From: Zoogloea sp.
GTDB lineage: Bacteria; Pseudomonadota; Gammaproteobacteria; Burkholderiales; Rhodocyclaceae
Assembly: GCF_028693495.1 (NCBI RefSeq)
Contig: NZ_JAQUVG010000022.1
Coordinates: 1 to 38,208 of the forward strand
DNA length: 38,208 bases
Reading direction: 5' to 3'
Part shown: piece after piece, positions 1 to 12,612 of the stretch
Position numbering within the stretch: position 1 is the first letter of the stretch
Layout of the letters: the number at the start of each line of letters is the position of its first letter
The notes under the pieces: model-generated
Seen by the model: the letters and a program-made list of their open reading frames with translations, nothing else
Databases searched by the model: none
What the model was told of the DNA's origin: nothing
Position numbers and translations under genes: made by a program

Positions 1-15
1 GCCATTGCCCGACAA

Positions 16-1037
<1,022 letters not shown>

Positions 1038-1041
<4 letters not shown>

Positions 1042-1682
1042 GTTTCACTTTGTCGTGTCAGCACATGCCGGATGGCGGTCGCAAAGGGCAGGTGTGCAGT
1101 ATTCTGGATTTCTTCCTGCAGCAGCGGGAGCCACTCGTCCTCGCTGAACGTCTCGGCCATCTCGGCGAAGGCTTCGGCAGTCTGGATGTAGCCGGCCACC
1201 TCGGAGCGCCGGATCTGGTTCAGTGCCCCATCGAGGCCCAGGATGCGGATGGTTTCTTTGGCGCGATGCTGGTCGTGTGGCTGCAGGTTCGCCCGTGGGC
1301 GGATGGTTCCGTTTGGCGTGAAGACAAGGAGGGTTTCCGGGTCTTCCACATCCGGTTTGATCAGATCTTGGTGCGGGTAGGCGCCGCACTTGTCCTTGTG
1401 GTCACCACAGGTGCCCGGTCGGTTGCACGAGCCGAACAGGTTGGGCCACTCGAAGGTGCCCTGCGGGTAGCGGCTGCGCTGGCGGAAGTGCTCGACATGA
1501 CGATTGTCTTCGCCCATCGGGCCTTCACAGTAGGCGCAGCGGTCGCCCTGCATTGCGTTGAGTTTGCCCCAGATTGCGGCGCGCTCGGCCACGGTTGGGC
1601 AGGTATTCGACCACGAGTCTTTGCCATGCTGGTATTGGCTCAGGCCGTTAGGCGGCACAGGGTCGCGATGGAGACGGTGCAC
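1038..1682 (-). CDS. ptuB: PtuB-like HNH endonuclease (Septu defence)
   Basis: This 214-residue protein matches the TIGR02646/PtuB family of HNH nucleases. Visible features are CAYCEG (C49, C52), HVEHFRQRS (H62, H65), the W-P-N-L-F block around residues 79-83, and a second cysteine set ([14 protein letters not shown]) at 85-100. In known Septu systems PtuB is the nuclease effector and works in a complex with the ATPase PtuA, degrading DNA after phage infection. The ptuA-like gene lies just upstream with a one-base gap, and the DUF1156 gene overlaps its stop by four bases, so the three are almost certainly co-translated. Length and motif order are normal. The odd feature is its place inside a helicase/methylase operon. 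Confidence 0.82.
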
Positions 1683-1683
1683 G

Positions 1684-3071
1684 TCAGCCCTCCGCGCTAC
1701 GATGTGTTTGGGGCAAACGCTGCTTGAAGCCCTGAAGGCGGATCAGACGATCGCACTCGCGCATGACCGGGTGGTCTGCGCCAAAGTGCTTGACCAACTG
1801 CGCACGCAGCGCCTGGCCGTCATCGTGGTCGTGCAGATTCTGCTGAATCAGCGCCTGGTAGTCGGCCAGCATCCGGGCTTCCGGAACGTCGGGTACGGGG
1901 TCCACGTTCATGATCCGGGCGAGCAAGTCAGCGCTGGACACGCCGCGGGTCATGGAAAGTGGTGGCTGCGCGACCATCCGGCCAGTCGAGTCCGCGCCAA
2001 GGATGCGTATGTTCTCGCGCTTGACAGTGCTGAGCACCTGCGGGCTGTGGGTGGTGAGGATGAATTGGGTGTTGGTGAAGGTCTGCATCAGATCGGTGAC
2101 GATCCTTTGCTGCCAGCTTGGGTGCAAATGCAGATCCACCTCGTCGATCAACGCGATAGCGGGCAGATCCAAAGGGTTCACTATCTGATTGCCCTGAGGA
2201 GCAAGGCGACTATTGGCCTGCGCCATCCGCCGGGCCAGGTCCATGGTCAAGCCCAGGACGACACGATAGCCGTCACTCAACTGGCTGACGCGCAAGGTGC
2301 GCATTTGGCCGTCGGGCATGATTTTGTCGATCACAAAACGCAGCGGGCGAATTTCTGTGCGCGGGTTCTTGTGGCCCGGCAACAGACGCTCGATGGCCGT
2401 CCTGACGGTCTGCAATTCAGGGTGGCGGTAATCGAAATCGCGCCGAGCCTCACGCTCGCGCCGCTCCACGTCCTCCATCGCATTGAACCACTCGAAGGCT
2501 GAACGGAAGCGGGAGTCCGGGTCCAGAGCGCCGGCGAGCGCGTCGAATCTGGAAAAGTTCTTCTTGAAGCCACGGCGACGTTGAACTTCTTCCCGGATGG
2601 CGCGATTGGTGCCGTAGTAGGCGATGATGGGAAGCAAATACGCCCGCTGATCTGCTTCCGCCTGGACCAAGCTCAGCGTGAATTCGTCAACCTCCTTCAG
2701 GCCACGTGCCAGCAAGGCCCGTTGTGACTCCGCGAGTTGTTGTCGGATCGTGGCAGCAGTCACCGCGGCGTCGCGCCTACGCCCAAGCGCCCAGACGATA
2801 GGCTTGTCCTCGTAGGTGCGCGCTTCCCAAGCCAGAAGCATGAATGGCTCGCGGCGCTCTCCGGAAGAAACGCGCAGGTCGGTCTCTTTGGCAGTTCGAC
2901 CTGCGATGCCTGGTAATTTGGTGAGATAGCGACCAAAGCCAATTGCGATGGCGTCCAGAAGCGCCGTCTTTCCCGCGCCGTTCTCGGCGATGATGACGGT
3001 GAGACGTTTGCCAAACTCCAGCGTGAGGTCATCGAAGCACCGGAAGTTCTTGAGGTGTAATCGTTCGAGTT

Positions 3072-3075
<4 letters not shown>
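1684..3075 (-). CDS. ptuA: PtuA-like AAA/ABC-type ATPase (Septu defence)
   Basis: This 463-residue ATPase belongs to the SMC/RecF-like overcoming-lysogenization family used by Septu and some retrons. It begins [16 protein letters not shown], has Walker A AENGAGKT at residues 30-37, an ABC-signature-like LSDGYR near residue 265, Walker B plus acidic residue in [12 protein letters not shown] near 315, and an H-loop TTHSPQVL near 345. PtuA proteins form the ATP-binding scaffold that holds and controls PtuB. The gene overlaps the end of the helicase gene by four bases (ATGA) and leads directly into the ptuB-like gene. All motifs are intact, so the Septu pair may still work although the methylase is broken. 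Confidence 0.82.
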
Positions 3076-6614
<3,539 letters not shown>

Positions 6615-6710
6615 GAATGTGAGCGGGCAGGCGGGCGGCGACTCGACGAGCAGGATTGCGGATTATGAAGGATGAGGCGAAAAACCTCGACTCTGGCTTC
6701 GGCCAACGAA

Positions 6711-6903
6711 GGTGTAAGCCTCGGGAAGGGGAGTGGTAGACGACCAAGTTACACCAACGCCTGCCGCCCGGCCGGTAGCCCTGATGCCTGCGGCAGCGGG
6801 TCCTGCCGCAACTGCGACAACACCACGCCAAGCGGGCGACGCTCAACGAGCGGCGCGCGCTTGGCCTACGTAGCCCGTGCGCGCCCGGCGCACGGGCGTA
6901 TGT
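6711..6903 (+). ncRNA. Structured RNA-like element, copy A
   Basis: This gene-free stretch (6615-7093) holds a set of helices found again at 12325-12529. P1 pairs GGTGTAA (6711-6717) with TTACACC (6749-6755) around a conserved purine-rich segment. P2 at 6827-6865 is a 39-base hairpin closed by GCCAAGCG/CGCTTGGC with a three-base loop. After the 7-base spacer CTACGTA comes P3 at 6873-6897 (GCCCGTGCGC/GCGCACGGGC), followed by GTATGT. P3 differs in sequence but keeps its pairing in copy B, which supports selection on structure. A further hairpin (ACGCGTCG/CGACGCGT, 6915-6935) follows. The element lies about 190 bases before the gene at 7094. I do not recognise the family. The strand is taken from the flanking plus-strand genes; a folded single-stranded DNA site is the alternative. 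Confidence 0.6.
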
Positions 6904-7093
6904 CTATCCCTCTCACGCGTCGCCCCTCGACGCGTCGTCACTGCTTCACCTCCCGGGAACCTAAGCACCTCGTCTCAAAGGGGCTTAGCTTGGTTTCGAT
7001 GTCGCTCCTGCGTGGGATCTTACTGGTCGAGGCGGTCCGGTGGGCGGACCCCCGTCACGGATACCCGAGATCGTCGGGAGAGAGGTCCCCAGC

Positions 7094-7507
7094 ATGAAAC
7101 GGAAACCGAACACCACAGATGAGCCCGTCGCCGTCGTCAGTGAGGACGATATCGAGGGGTGCCGCAATTCGCTCCTGTGGAGCCTGCGCGCAGTAGGGAC
7201 GGCCGCAGGCTTCCTTAGCCTTGAGGATGAAGAATTCCAGCAGTGGGTCGTCGAAGACAATGACTACTTCTTGATGGTCGTCCAGCTCCTCAAGATGCTG
7301 GCTGCCGACCAAGGTTATGCGGAGAGTGTGGCGGACATGCGGGAGAAGGCGGTAAGGAAGATTGCCAAGGCCATCGCTGCCCGGAATGATCCTGATACCG
7401 AGGCGCTCATCTGCGCCGAGATCGACTTTGAGCAGCTTCCGTCGATGCCCGATTTCCCCGGGGAGATGATCGATGCGCTGCGTCCGTCTGTCCGCGTCGC
7501 CCACTGA
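7094..7507 (+). CDS. Hypothetical protein, 137 aa
   Basis: I do not recognise this protein. It is acidic, probably all-helical and soluble, with a tryptophan- and phenylalanine-containing middle (LLWSLRAVGTAAGFLSLEDEEF) and no signal peptide or catalytic motif I can name. The ATG at 7094 follows a GAGAGG ribosome-binding site. An upstream in-frame GTG at 7040 would add 18 residues with poorer composition. It is the first gene after RNA element copy A. The next gene begins 14 bases after its stop, so the two are probably translated together. Confidence 0.62.
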   Translation: MKRKPNTTDEPVAVVSEDDIEGCRNSLLWSLRAVGTAAGFLSLEDEEFQQWVVEDNDYFLMVVQLLKMLAADQGYAESVADMREKAVRKIAKAIAARNDPDTEALICAEIDFEQLPSMPDFPGEMIDALRPSVRVAH

Positions 7508-7521
7508 GCCGGAGCGTGACC

Positions 7522-7782
7522 ATGAGCTATTGCCAAGTCTTCAGCCGTCAAATCGTAGATCCGAACGGGGATCTCATCGCTCTCAACCAGAACTGTAGGG
7601 TTCATCTCGAGCTTGATGTCCCGGCCGTCGTCGTACGTGAAGGGAACTTCATCCTCGGCTTCTACGAAGGGTGGGCGTGTGATGAACTCGTGTTCATCCG
7701 GGACGAACTCATCGCCGTCCTGCTGGACCCCTTCCATGCTCCGGCTCCCGACTGGTGCCCGCTCTTTGGCGCTGAGGGTTGA
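7522..7782 (+). CDS. Hypothetical small protein, 86 aa, paralogue of the gene at 9004
   Basis: The ATG at 7522 lies seven bases after a GGAG ribosome-binding site. A GTG two codons earlier is possible but less likely. The protein is clearly related to the 83-residue product at 9004-9255. Both have F-(S/T)-RQI-(I/V)-DPNGD near the N-terminus, a lone cysteine about ten residues later, EG followed by an IRDE motif, and end with DP..AP-PDW. It looks like a small mixed alpha/beta fold. I know no function for it. Retention of two diverged copies either side of the gene at 7888 suggests partner or subunit roles. Confidence 0.68.
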   Translation: MSYCQVFSRQIVDPNGDLIALNQNCRVHLELDVPAVVVREGNFILGFYEGWACDELVFIRDELIAVLLDPFHAPAPDWCPLFGAEG

Positions 7783-7834
7783 GGCAGTGTGATGATTCGT
7801 TCAGTCTTGCTTAGCAAGCGCTGATCGTTGTCGG

Positions 7835-7872
7835 CCCGGAACGGTGTGATGCCGTTCCGGGATTTTGTTTTT
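7835..7872 (+). terminator. Hairpin and T-tract leader before the gene at 7888
   Basis: A perfect 10-base stem CCCGGAACGG / CCGTTCCGGG with a 7-base loop is followed by ATTTTGTTTTTG. It has the form of an intrinsic terminator but ends only a few bases before the GTGGAGG ribosome-binding site of the next gene. It therefore either ends transcription from the upstream pair or acts as a 5' leader attenuator. Confidence 0.75.
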
Positions 7873-7887
7873 GTGGAGGTTGAGATT

Positions 7888-8910
7888 GTGTCCAAGGAAT
7901 TGAAGGCGCTGGAGTACCCTGCGTGGTCCGAGTTCCTCGCGTTCGAGCAGGCTTACCTGCAGTGCCTGATCGACATCGCTCACGCCCGCCGCGGTCGTCC
8001 GGTTGTTCGGGACGTGGTTAAGGACGGGGTTGTCCAGGTGACTACCGTCCCGAGGGAAGCGGGCCTCTACACTCCGGATGTACGTGGATACATCGATGGG
8101 GGCCTTGTGTTGCTGCGGCAAGGGGCGGTCGGCGCCTGGTTGCTTAAGGTCCGTCAGCTCCGTCTGGATGGCACGGTCTGGGCGGCGCGGCGGGATTTCA
8201 AGGTCGGCCAGGATGCGCTCGGCGGTGACGAGCAGGGGCTGAACGCGTGGCATACGATTCGTGAGTACCAGGAGCGGGAGCGCGACCTGCGCTTCTTCGG
8301 CGAGTACGCGATGCTGTCGGCGCGCTTCCACTGGAACACCTGGAATCCCCACACGACCACGAAGGCCGATGTGGAGCGTGTCGCCAAGCTGCAGGTTGAG
8401 CTCCGATCAGAGCTGGATAAGCTCATGGCCGACCGTTACCTGCGTCGCCACCTGTCGCCCCAGGATCTCGCCGCGGTTCCGCACTTGATGCAGATGTTGG
8501 ACGGGGTGCGCCAGTCCTTCGAGTTTGTCGTGAAGGAGGCGCCGGGACTGCACCCGTTCCAGCGCTACCACCCCGATGACGGGCGTGGCCTACGGCAGGC
8601 CGTTGCGGTTGAGTTGGTCGACCTGTGCTTGTTGTGCTTCGGGCAGTGTCCTGCGTCGATGCTGGAAGAGTTGCTGGCGGGCATGGGGGCCGAATTGCCC
8701 TCGGCCTTGTCCAAGTGGCTGCGGGAGCAGATCAAGACCGGTGAAGCCCATCTCGAATCCCAGGCGCAGATGCGCAACTTCGTGAATGTCGGGCTCCCCC
8801 GCGACCAGGAGGACGATCCCCGGCGCCCTGCGTATGCGGTATTCCCCTGGTTGGATAGTGCTCTGGCGCGGCATGTCGTTGTCGACGGGGGGGAAGCTAA
8901 GGCGGGGTAA
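7888..8910 (+). CDS. Hypothetical protein, 340 aa
   Basis: I do not recognise this soluble, mostly helical protein. I chose the GTG at 7888 because GGAGG lies about ten bases before it and the hairpin leader ends just upstream; the frame is open further up, but that part overlaps the hairpin. Recognisable stretches are WNTWNPHTTTKADVERVAKL in the middle and a C-terminal segment HPFQRYHPDDGRGLRQ, with no clear nucleotide-binding or nuclease motif. No signal peptide or membrane segment is visible. It lies between the two paralogous small genes, in the block with the PolB. A replication-accessory or defence role would only be a guess from position. Confidence 0.68.
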   Translation: MSKELKALEYPAWSEFLAFEQAYLQCLIDIAHARRGRPVVRDVVKDGVVQVTTVPREAGLYTPDVRGYIDGGLVLLRQGAVGAWLLKVRQLRLDGTVWAARRDFKVGQDALGGDEQGLNAWHTIREYQERERDLRFFGEYAMLSARFHWNTWNPHTTTKADVERVAKLQVELRSELDKLMADRYLRRHLSPQDLAAVPHLMQMLDGVRQSFEFVVKEAPGLHPFQRYHPDDGRGLRQAVAVELVDLCLLCFGQCPASMLEELLAGMGAELPSALSKWLREQIKTGEAHLESQAQMRNFVNVGLPRDQEDDPRRPAYAVFPWLDSALARHVVVDGGEAKAG

Positions 8911-9003
8911 TGTCACGGGCTTGGCTTCCTAGCGTGATTTCACGGTCAGGCATCCTGAAATCCCGGCCTTGAGCCGGATCTTTCAACCACCAGGAGCCTC
9001 ATC

Positions 9004-9255
9004 ATGAGCAAGAGCCGTCGTTTCACCCGCCAAATCATCGACCCCAATGGGGACTATATCTCCCTCAACGATCGCTGCAGCGCCAGCATCATCCAAGAGC
9101 GTGTGGCCGTCCTGAAGGAAGGGCTGCGGATCATTGGCTACTACGACAAATGGCCTGATCTGGACAAGCTCAAGTACATCCGCGACGAGTTCATTCGTGT
9201 CATGCAGGACCCCCGTAACGCGCCTGACCCCGACTGGACGGTGCTCGCCGCTTGA
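9004..9255 (+). CDS. Hypothetical small protein, 83 aa, paralogue of the gene at 7522
   Basis: The ATG at 9004 follows a CAGGAG ribosome-binding site. The protein shares with the 86-residue product at 7522 the blocks FTRQIIDPNGD, EGLRIIGYYDKW, KYIRDEFIRVMQDP and APDPDW at about the same spacing, so the pair arose by duplication. It has no transmembrane segment or known catalytic motif. A weak CCGGC/GCCGG hairpin at about 8963-8977 precedes it, in keeping with the leader pattern of this region. The function is unknown. Confidence 0.7.
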   Translation: MSKSRRFTRQIIDPNGDYISLNDRCSASIIQERVAVLKEGLRIIGYYDKWPDLDKLKYIRDEFIRVMQDPRNAPDPDWTVLAA

Positions 9256-9323
9256 GTAGGTGCATGTGTCATGGGGATGGCCTGTGCGCGGTCCCCGTTT
9301 CGATCCTCGATTGGAGATGTGTG

Positions 9324-9506
9324 ATGACTGAACCCTCCTTCCAGTTCGATCCCGCGGGGGGTCGGTCCGAGCAGTTCGATACACGCGATACCCCGTCTGG
9401 CGGCTTGCCGCCCGGCGGCGTGGTTTTTATCGGCATGGATGCCGAATGGATTGCCGTGGCCGACGACTGGTGCGATCTCCCCCTCTCCCGGATCTTCGAA
9501 GAATGA
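9324..9506 (+). CDS. Hypothetical small protein, 60 aa, with a DAEW motif
   Basis: The ATG at 9324 follows TTGGAG. The open frame extends upstream into a GTG overlapping the previous gene, but that start has no matching ribosome-binding site. The product is acidic. Its centre, GGVVFIGMDAEWIAVADD, resembles the exonuclease I motif EVLIGLDAEWGHDPAT of the PolB encoded next. It may be a regulatory mimic or a degenerate duplicate of that part of the polymerase. A GGGGA/TCCCC hairpin at 9273-9296 lies in its leader. Low information content limits confidence. Confidence 0.5.
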   Translation: MTEPSFQFDPAGGRSEQFDTRDTPSGGLPPGGVVFIGMDAEWIAVADDWCDLPLSRIFEE

Positions 9507-9540
9507 TCCTTTGATCCGGAACCTTCCCTCCACAGCTTGC

Positions 9541-9570
9541 GGGCATGGCGACAACGCCATGCCCTTTTTA
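9541..9570 (+). terminator. Hairpin and T-tract leader before the PolB gene
   Basis: A perfect 10-base stem GGGCATGGCG / CGCCATGCCC with loop ACAA is followed by TTTTTA. The CAGGAG ribosome-binding site of the polymerase gene begins six bases later. It is a textbook intrinsic terminator in form, placed as a 5' leader. Confidence 0.8.
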
Positions 9571-9588
9571 TTGCGCAGGAGTGCCTGC

Positions 9589-12330
9589 ATGAGTCCCAAT
9601 GTGTTGAATGCCACGACACCGGCCGATGACCCGCCGGCGATCGTCCCCTACACGCCATCCGTTTCCGATATCGTTTTCGATCCCCTCAAGATGCTGGAGC
9701 GTGAGCGCCAGATCCAGCTCAACGAGCTCCAGATCCTGTCCTCCGCCCCGCCGGGCGTCCTGCTCGAAGGGACCGGTCCGGAAGTGCTCATTGGACTGGA
9801 TGCCGAGTGGGGTCATGACCCTGCCACCCAGAGCAATCTGGTCACGAGCATCCAGTTCCATGTCGTCGGTGAATGCGGCGAGTTCGCCCACATCCACTAC
9901 GTCAAGGGCGGGCGGAAGGATGACCGGCCCAAGTTTGCCAAGCTCCTCACCGAGGTCATCCTGATGGCCATGGAGGCGGGTGTCATCCTCGAATGGCCGA
10001 AGAGCGTGACCGTGTCGGCCTTCTTTCTGCGGGCTGATCTGACCGCGTTCTCCGACCTGGCGCGCTTCAAGACCCAGCTCGATAGCGTCGGCGGCAGCGT
10101 CGGCACGCGGGGTGAAGGCATCGCCTTCGACGCCCACATCGAGCCCCAGGACATCGAGCGCCTAACCCGCTCTCGGCGCTTCATCGTTGATGATGAGGGC
10201 CGTGGTCGGGTGTTGCAGGTCCGCTTCGTCGATCTGGTGCGCCACACCCCGGTCGGTACAAACCTCGCCGAAGTGGGCGTGCTGCTCGGCCAACAGAAGA
10301 TCGAACTGCCGCCGGGCGCCATCGAGAACATGCCGCAGCTCTTGATCGACGACCCGGTTCTCTATGCCGAGTACGCCGCCCAGGACGCCCTGATCGCCGT
10401 GTATTTCCTGTGCCGTCTCAAGGAGAGCATCGCCCGCCTGCTCGGTAAGCCCAAGCTCCCGCTCACGAACAGTGGTGTGTCAGTCAGCCTCTTCAAGAAG
10501 ACCTTGAAGGACGCCGGCCTCAAGTTCAACGAGGTTTTCGGTAGGCGGACGCAGTCCGTCAGCGTCTGGGATGAAGAGAACGGGCGGGTCCGGACGGTCA
10601 GCGAAGGTGCCCCGCTGCCGATGCGGACCATTCATGCCGCCTTCGTCACCATGACGGCCCACGGTGGTAGAGGGGAGTGCTTCCACGTCGGCCCGACGCC
10701 CGTGGGCGTCTGGTACGACATCGACCTGGCCAGCGCCTACACCACAGTGCTCGCTATGCTTGGTCTGGTGGACTTCGAGCACCCCTACGTGTGCCTGGAT
10801 ATCAAGCAGTTCATCGGCCATGTGCTTGGTTTTGCGTTGGTCGAGTTCCGTCATAGCGCGCACGTCCGCGCCCCTGTGTTTCCGGTCGAAGGGGAGGGCC
10901 AGAACCTGTTCTTCGTGCGAAGCGGTATCTCCTACTGCACGGCGCCGGAGATCGAGGCTGCGCTCCACATCGACCCGGACATGGAGATCCGCATCCTCCA
11001 CGGCGTCATCTACCCGTGGAAGGACGCGAACGTCCGCCCCTTCGAGCCTTTCGTGACCACCATTCGCGACCAGCGTGCCCAGTACCCCAAGGGCAGCTTC
11101 GACAACGAGTACATCAAGCTGTGCGGCAATGGTCTTTTTGGACGCACAGGCATGGGCTTGAAGCCGAAGAACGTGTTCGATGCCGGGGCGCTCAAGAGCG
11201 TGCAGCTGGAGCCCGACGAGATGACCAACGAGGTCTTCTTCAGCTTCACGATGGGCTTTGTCCGCGCCCTCATTGCCGAGCTGATGAACAGCGTGCCGCG
11301 CCATCGCACGCTCGTCAGCGTGACGACCGACGGCTTCCTGACCGACGCGCCCCTCGCCGAGATCGACCAGGGCGGGCCGCTGGCCAGCCGCTTCAAGGCA
11401 GCGACGGCCCGCGTAGCGCCCGGCAAACCGATCCTGGAGGTCAAGCACCGAACCCGGCAGATCGTCTCAGCCCGTGTCCGTGCCCAATTCACCGGGCTGA
11501 TCGACCCGAGCCCGGAGCTCGAGGATGAGAAGCGGTTCGTCCTCGCCAAGGGCAACGTCATCCCCGAGATCGACCTGCCGCCAGGGGAGGTCACCAAGCC
11601 CATGATCAAGGCGCTGCAGAACGCCTACATGCTTGATCTGTACCTGAACCGCACGCCCACCTCGAAGACAATGATGCGGCCCTTCGTGAGCCTGCGCCAG
11701 CAATGGACGGAAGACCTTGACGTCTTCCGCATCGAGCGGCCGGTCCGTCTCGGGCTGGAATTCGACTGGAAGCGCAAGGCGCTTAACCCGCGCATGCAAA
11801 CGGTCGGGGAGGGGGCTGCAGTCAAAGGCGAACACATTGCGCTGGATACCGAACCATGGGACACCGTCGAGGAAGCCGAGGCGGTGCGCGTCGTCTTCAA
11901 CAAGGCTTGGCGGGAGGAGCGTTGCCTCAAGACCCTGGAAGACTGGACCCACTGGGCGGACTTCTCCGGCGGCGCCATCAAGCGCAGGCGCAAGAAGGCT
12001 GATGGTGGGGCGGGTATCCACCGGACCCGGGAGGGCGAGGTCGGTGTGTTGCGCCGCACCTTCCTGCGTGCCTATGCCCAGGAGGCGTGGGGCCTCAAGA
12101 AGACCGAGACCTATGGCGTGATCGCCGCCTGGCTCACCGACGCCGGCTACCCGACCACGGAAACCGAGCTCAAGAACGCCAAGCGGGCCAAGCTGGGTGA
12201 AGGGGTTGTCGGGCTGAATGACGAGGTCAAGGCGCTGCTGGCGGTGCTGCGTGGGCGTTTTCCGGAGCTGGAGGTGGCGAGGTTCGTCGGCGACGTCGAT
12301 GCGCGCCTGATTGACGCCGAGTCAGTGTAG
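9589..12330 (+). CDS. Divergent family B DNA polymerase with 3'-5' exonuclease domain
   Basis: This 913-residue protein has an N-terminal DnaQ-like proofreading domain: Exo I LDAEW (D71, E73), an Exo II-like TAFSDLARF (D156) and Exo III YAAQD (Y262, D266). The polymerase core follows with motif A DLASAYT (D379), motif B KLCGNGLFG (K510 to G518) and motif C SVTTDGFL (D581). These match the viral/organellar PolB family, including protein-primed and primer-independent (pipolin) types. They differ from its usual motifs: NS-YG has become NG-FG, and DTD has become TTD. The two catalytic aspartates that bind metal in characterised PolBs are kept. The ATG at 9589 follows CAGGAG; open frame upstream overlaps the terminator. 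It probably replicates or repairs the mobile element. About 300 residues C-terminal to motif C are not recognised. Its stop codon lies in helix P1 of RNA copy B. Confidence 0.72.
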   Translation: MSPNVLNATTPADDPPAIVPYTPSVSDIVFDPLKMLERERQIQLNELQILSSAPPGVLLEGTGPEVLIGLDAEWGHDPATQSNLVTSIQFHVVGECGEFAHIHYVKGGRKDDRPKFAKLLTEVILMAMEAGVILEWPKSVTVSAFFLRADLTAFSDLARFKTQLDSVGGSVGTRGEGIAFDAHIEPQDIERLTRSRRFIVDDEGRGRVLQVRFVDLVRHTPVGTNLAEVGVLLGQQKIELPPGAIENMPQLLIDDPVLYAEYAAQDALIAVYFLCRLKESIARLLGKPKLPLTNSGVSVSLFKKTLKDAGLKFNEVFGRRTQSVSVWDEENGRVRTVSEGAPLPMRTIHAAFVTMTAHGGRGECFHVGPTPVGVWYDIDLASAYTTVLAMLGLVDFEHPYVCLDIKQFIGHVLGFALVEFRHSAHVRAPVFPVEGEGQNLFFVRSGISYCTAPEIEAALHIDPDMEIRILHGVIYPWKDANVRPFEPFVTTIRDQRAQYPKGSFDNEYIKLCGNGLFGRTGMGLKPKNVFDAGALKSVQLEPDEMTNEVFFSFTMGFVRALIAELMNSVPRHRTLVSVTTDGFLTDAPLAEIDQGGPLASRFKAATARVAPGKPILEVKHRTRQIVSARVRAQFTGLIDPSPELEDEKRFVLAKGNVIPEIDLPPGEVTKPMIKALQNAYMLDLYLNRTPTSKTMMRPFVSLRQQWTEDLDVFRIERPVRLGLEFDWKRKALNPRMQTVGEGAAVKGEHIALDTEPWDTVEEAEAVRVVFNKAWREERCLKTLEDWTHWADFSGGAIKRRRKKADGGAGIHRTREGEVGVLRRTFLRAYAQEAWGLKKTETYGVIAAWLTDAGYPTTETELKNAKRAKLGEGVVGLNDEVKALLAVLRGRFPELEVARFVGDVDARLIDAESV

Positions 12331-12529
12331 GTAGCGGGAAGGGGAGTGATATACGACAGAGTTACACCGATGCGGGCGTGACGAGTGGCTGTTACGGCGG
12401 TGAGGCAGGCTTGCCGTCATCCTCCAGCGCTCGGGTGGCGGCTGTTGCGACTTGCCAAGCGGGCGACGCTCAGTGAGCGACGCCCGCTTGGCCTAGGTAG
12501 GGCTTGCGCGAAAGCGCGAGCCCGTATGT
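12325..12529 (+). ncRNA. Structured RNA-like element, copy B
   Basis: This copy has the same layout as copy A. P1 pairs GTGTA (12325-12329, including the PolB stop codon) with TACAC (12363-12367) around a 26-base segment nearly identical to copy A. P2 at 12454-12492 is a 39-base hairpin with GCCAAGCGGGCG/CGCCCGCTTGGC and a three-base loop. A 7-base spacer CTAGGTA is followed by P3 at 12500-12523 (GGGCTTGCGC, GAAA tetraloop, GCGCGAGCCC) and GTATGT. A mismatch inside P2 of copy A is paired here, and P3 is replaced base by base with pairing kept. It lies 83 bases before the GIY-YIG/LRV gene, so it may be that gene's leader or an independent RNA. Confidence 0.6.
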
Positions 12530-12612
12530 CCCTTGGGTTACGTGTCTCTAGTTTCGGGCTAGGGGGGCAGTATTTGGGTAAAGTTGCGGAGAGAAAAGTA
12601 GGCGAGGGCTCT

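Noticed and set aside
6711-12529. Retron or group II intron identity for the repeated RNA-like element
   Set aside because: No reverse transcriptase is encoded in the window and no intron domain V-like hairpin was recognised.
12385-12612. An N-terminal extension of the GIY-YIG/LRV protein
   Set aside because: It runs through RNA copy B hairpins and encodes Arg/Ala-rich low-complexity sequence; the ATG at 12613 has a ribosome-binding site and begins the domain.
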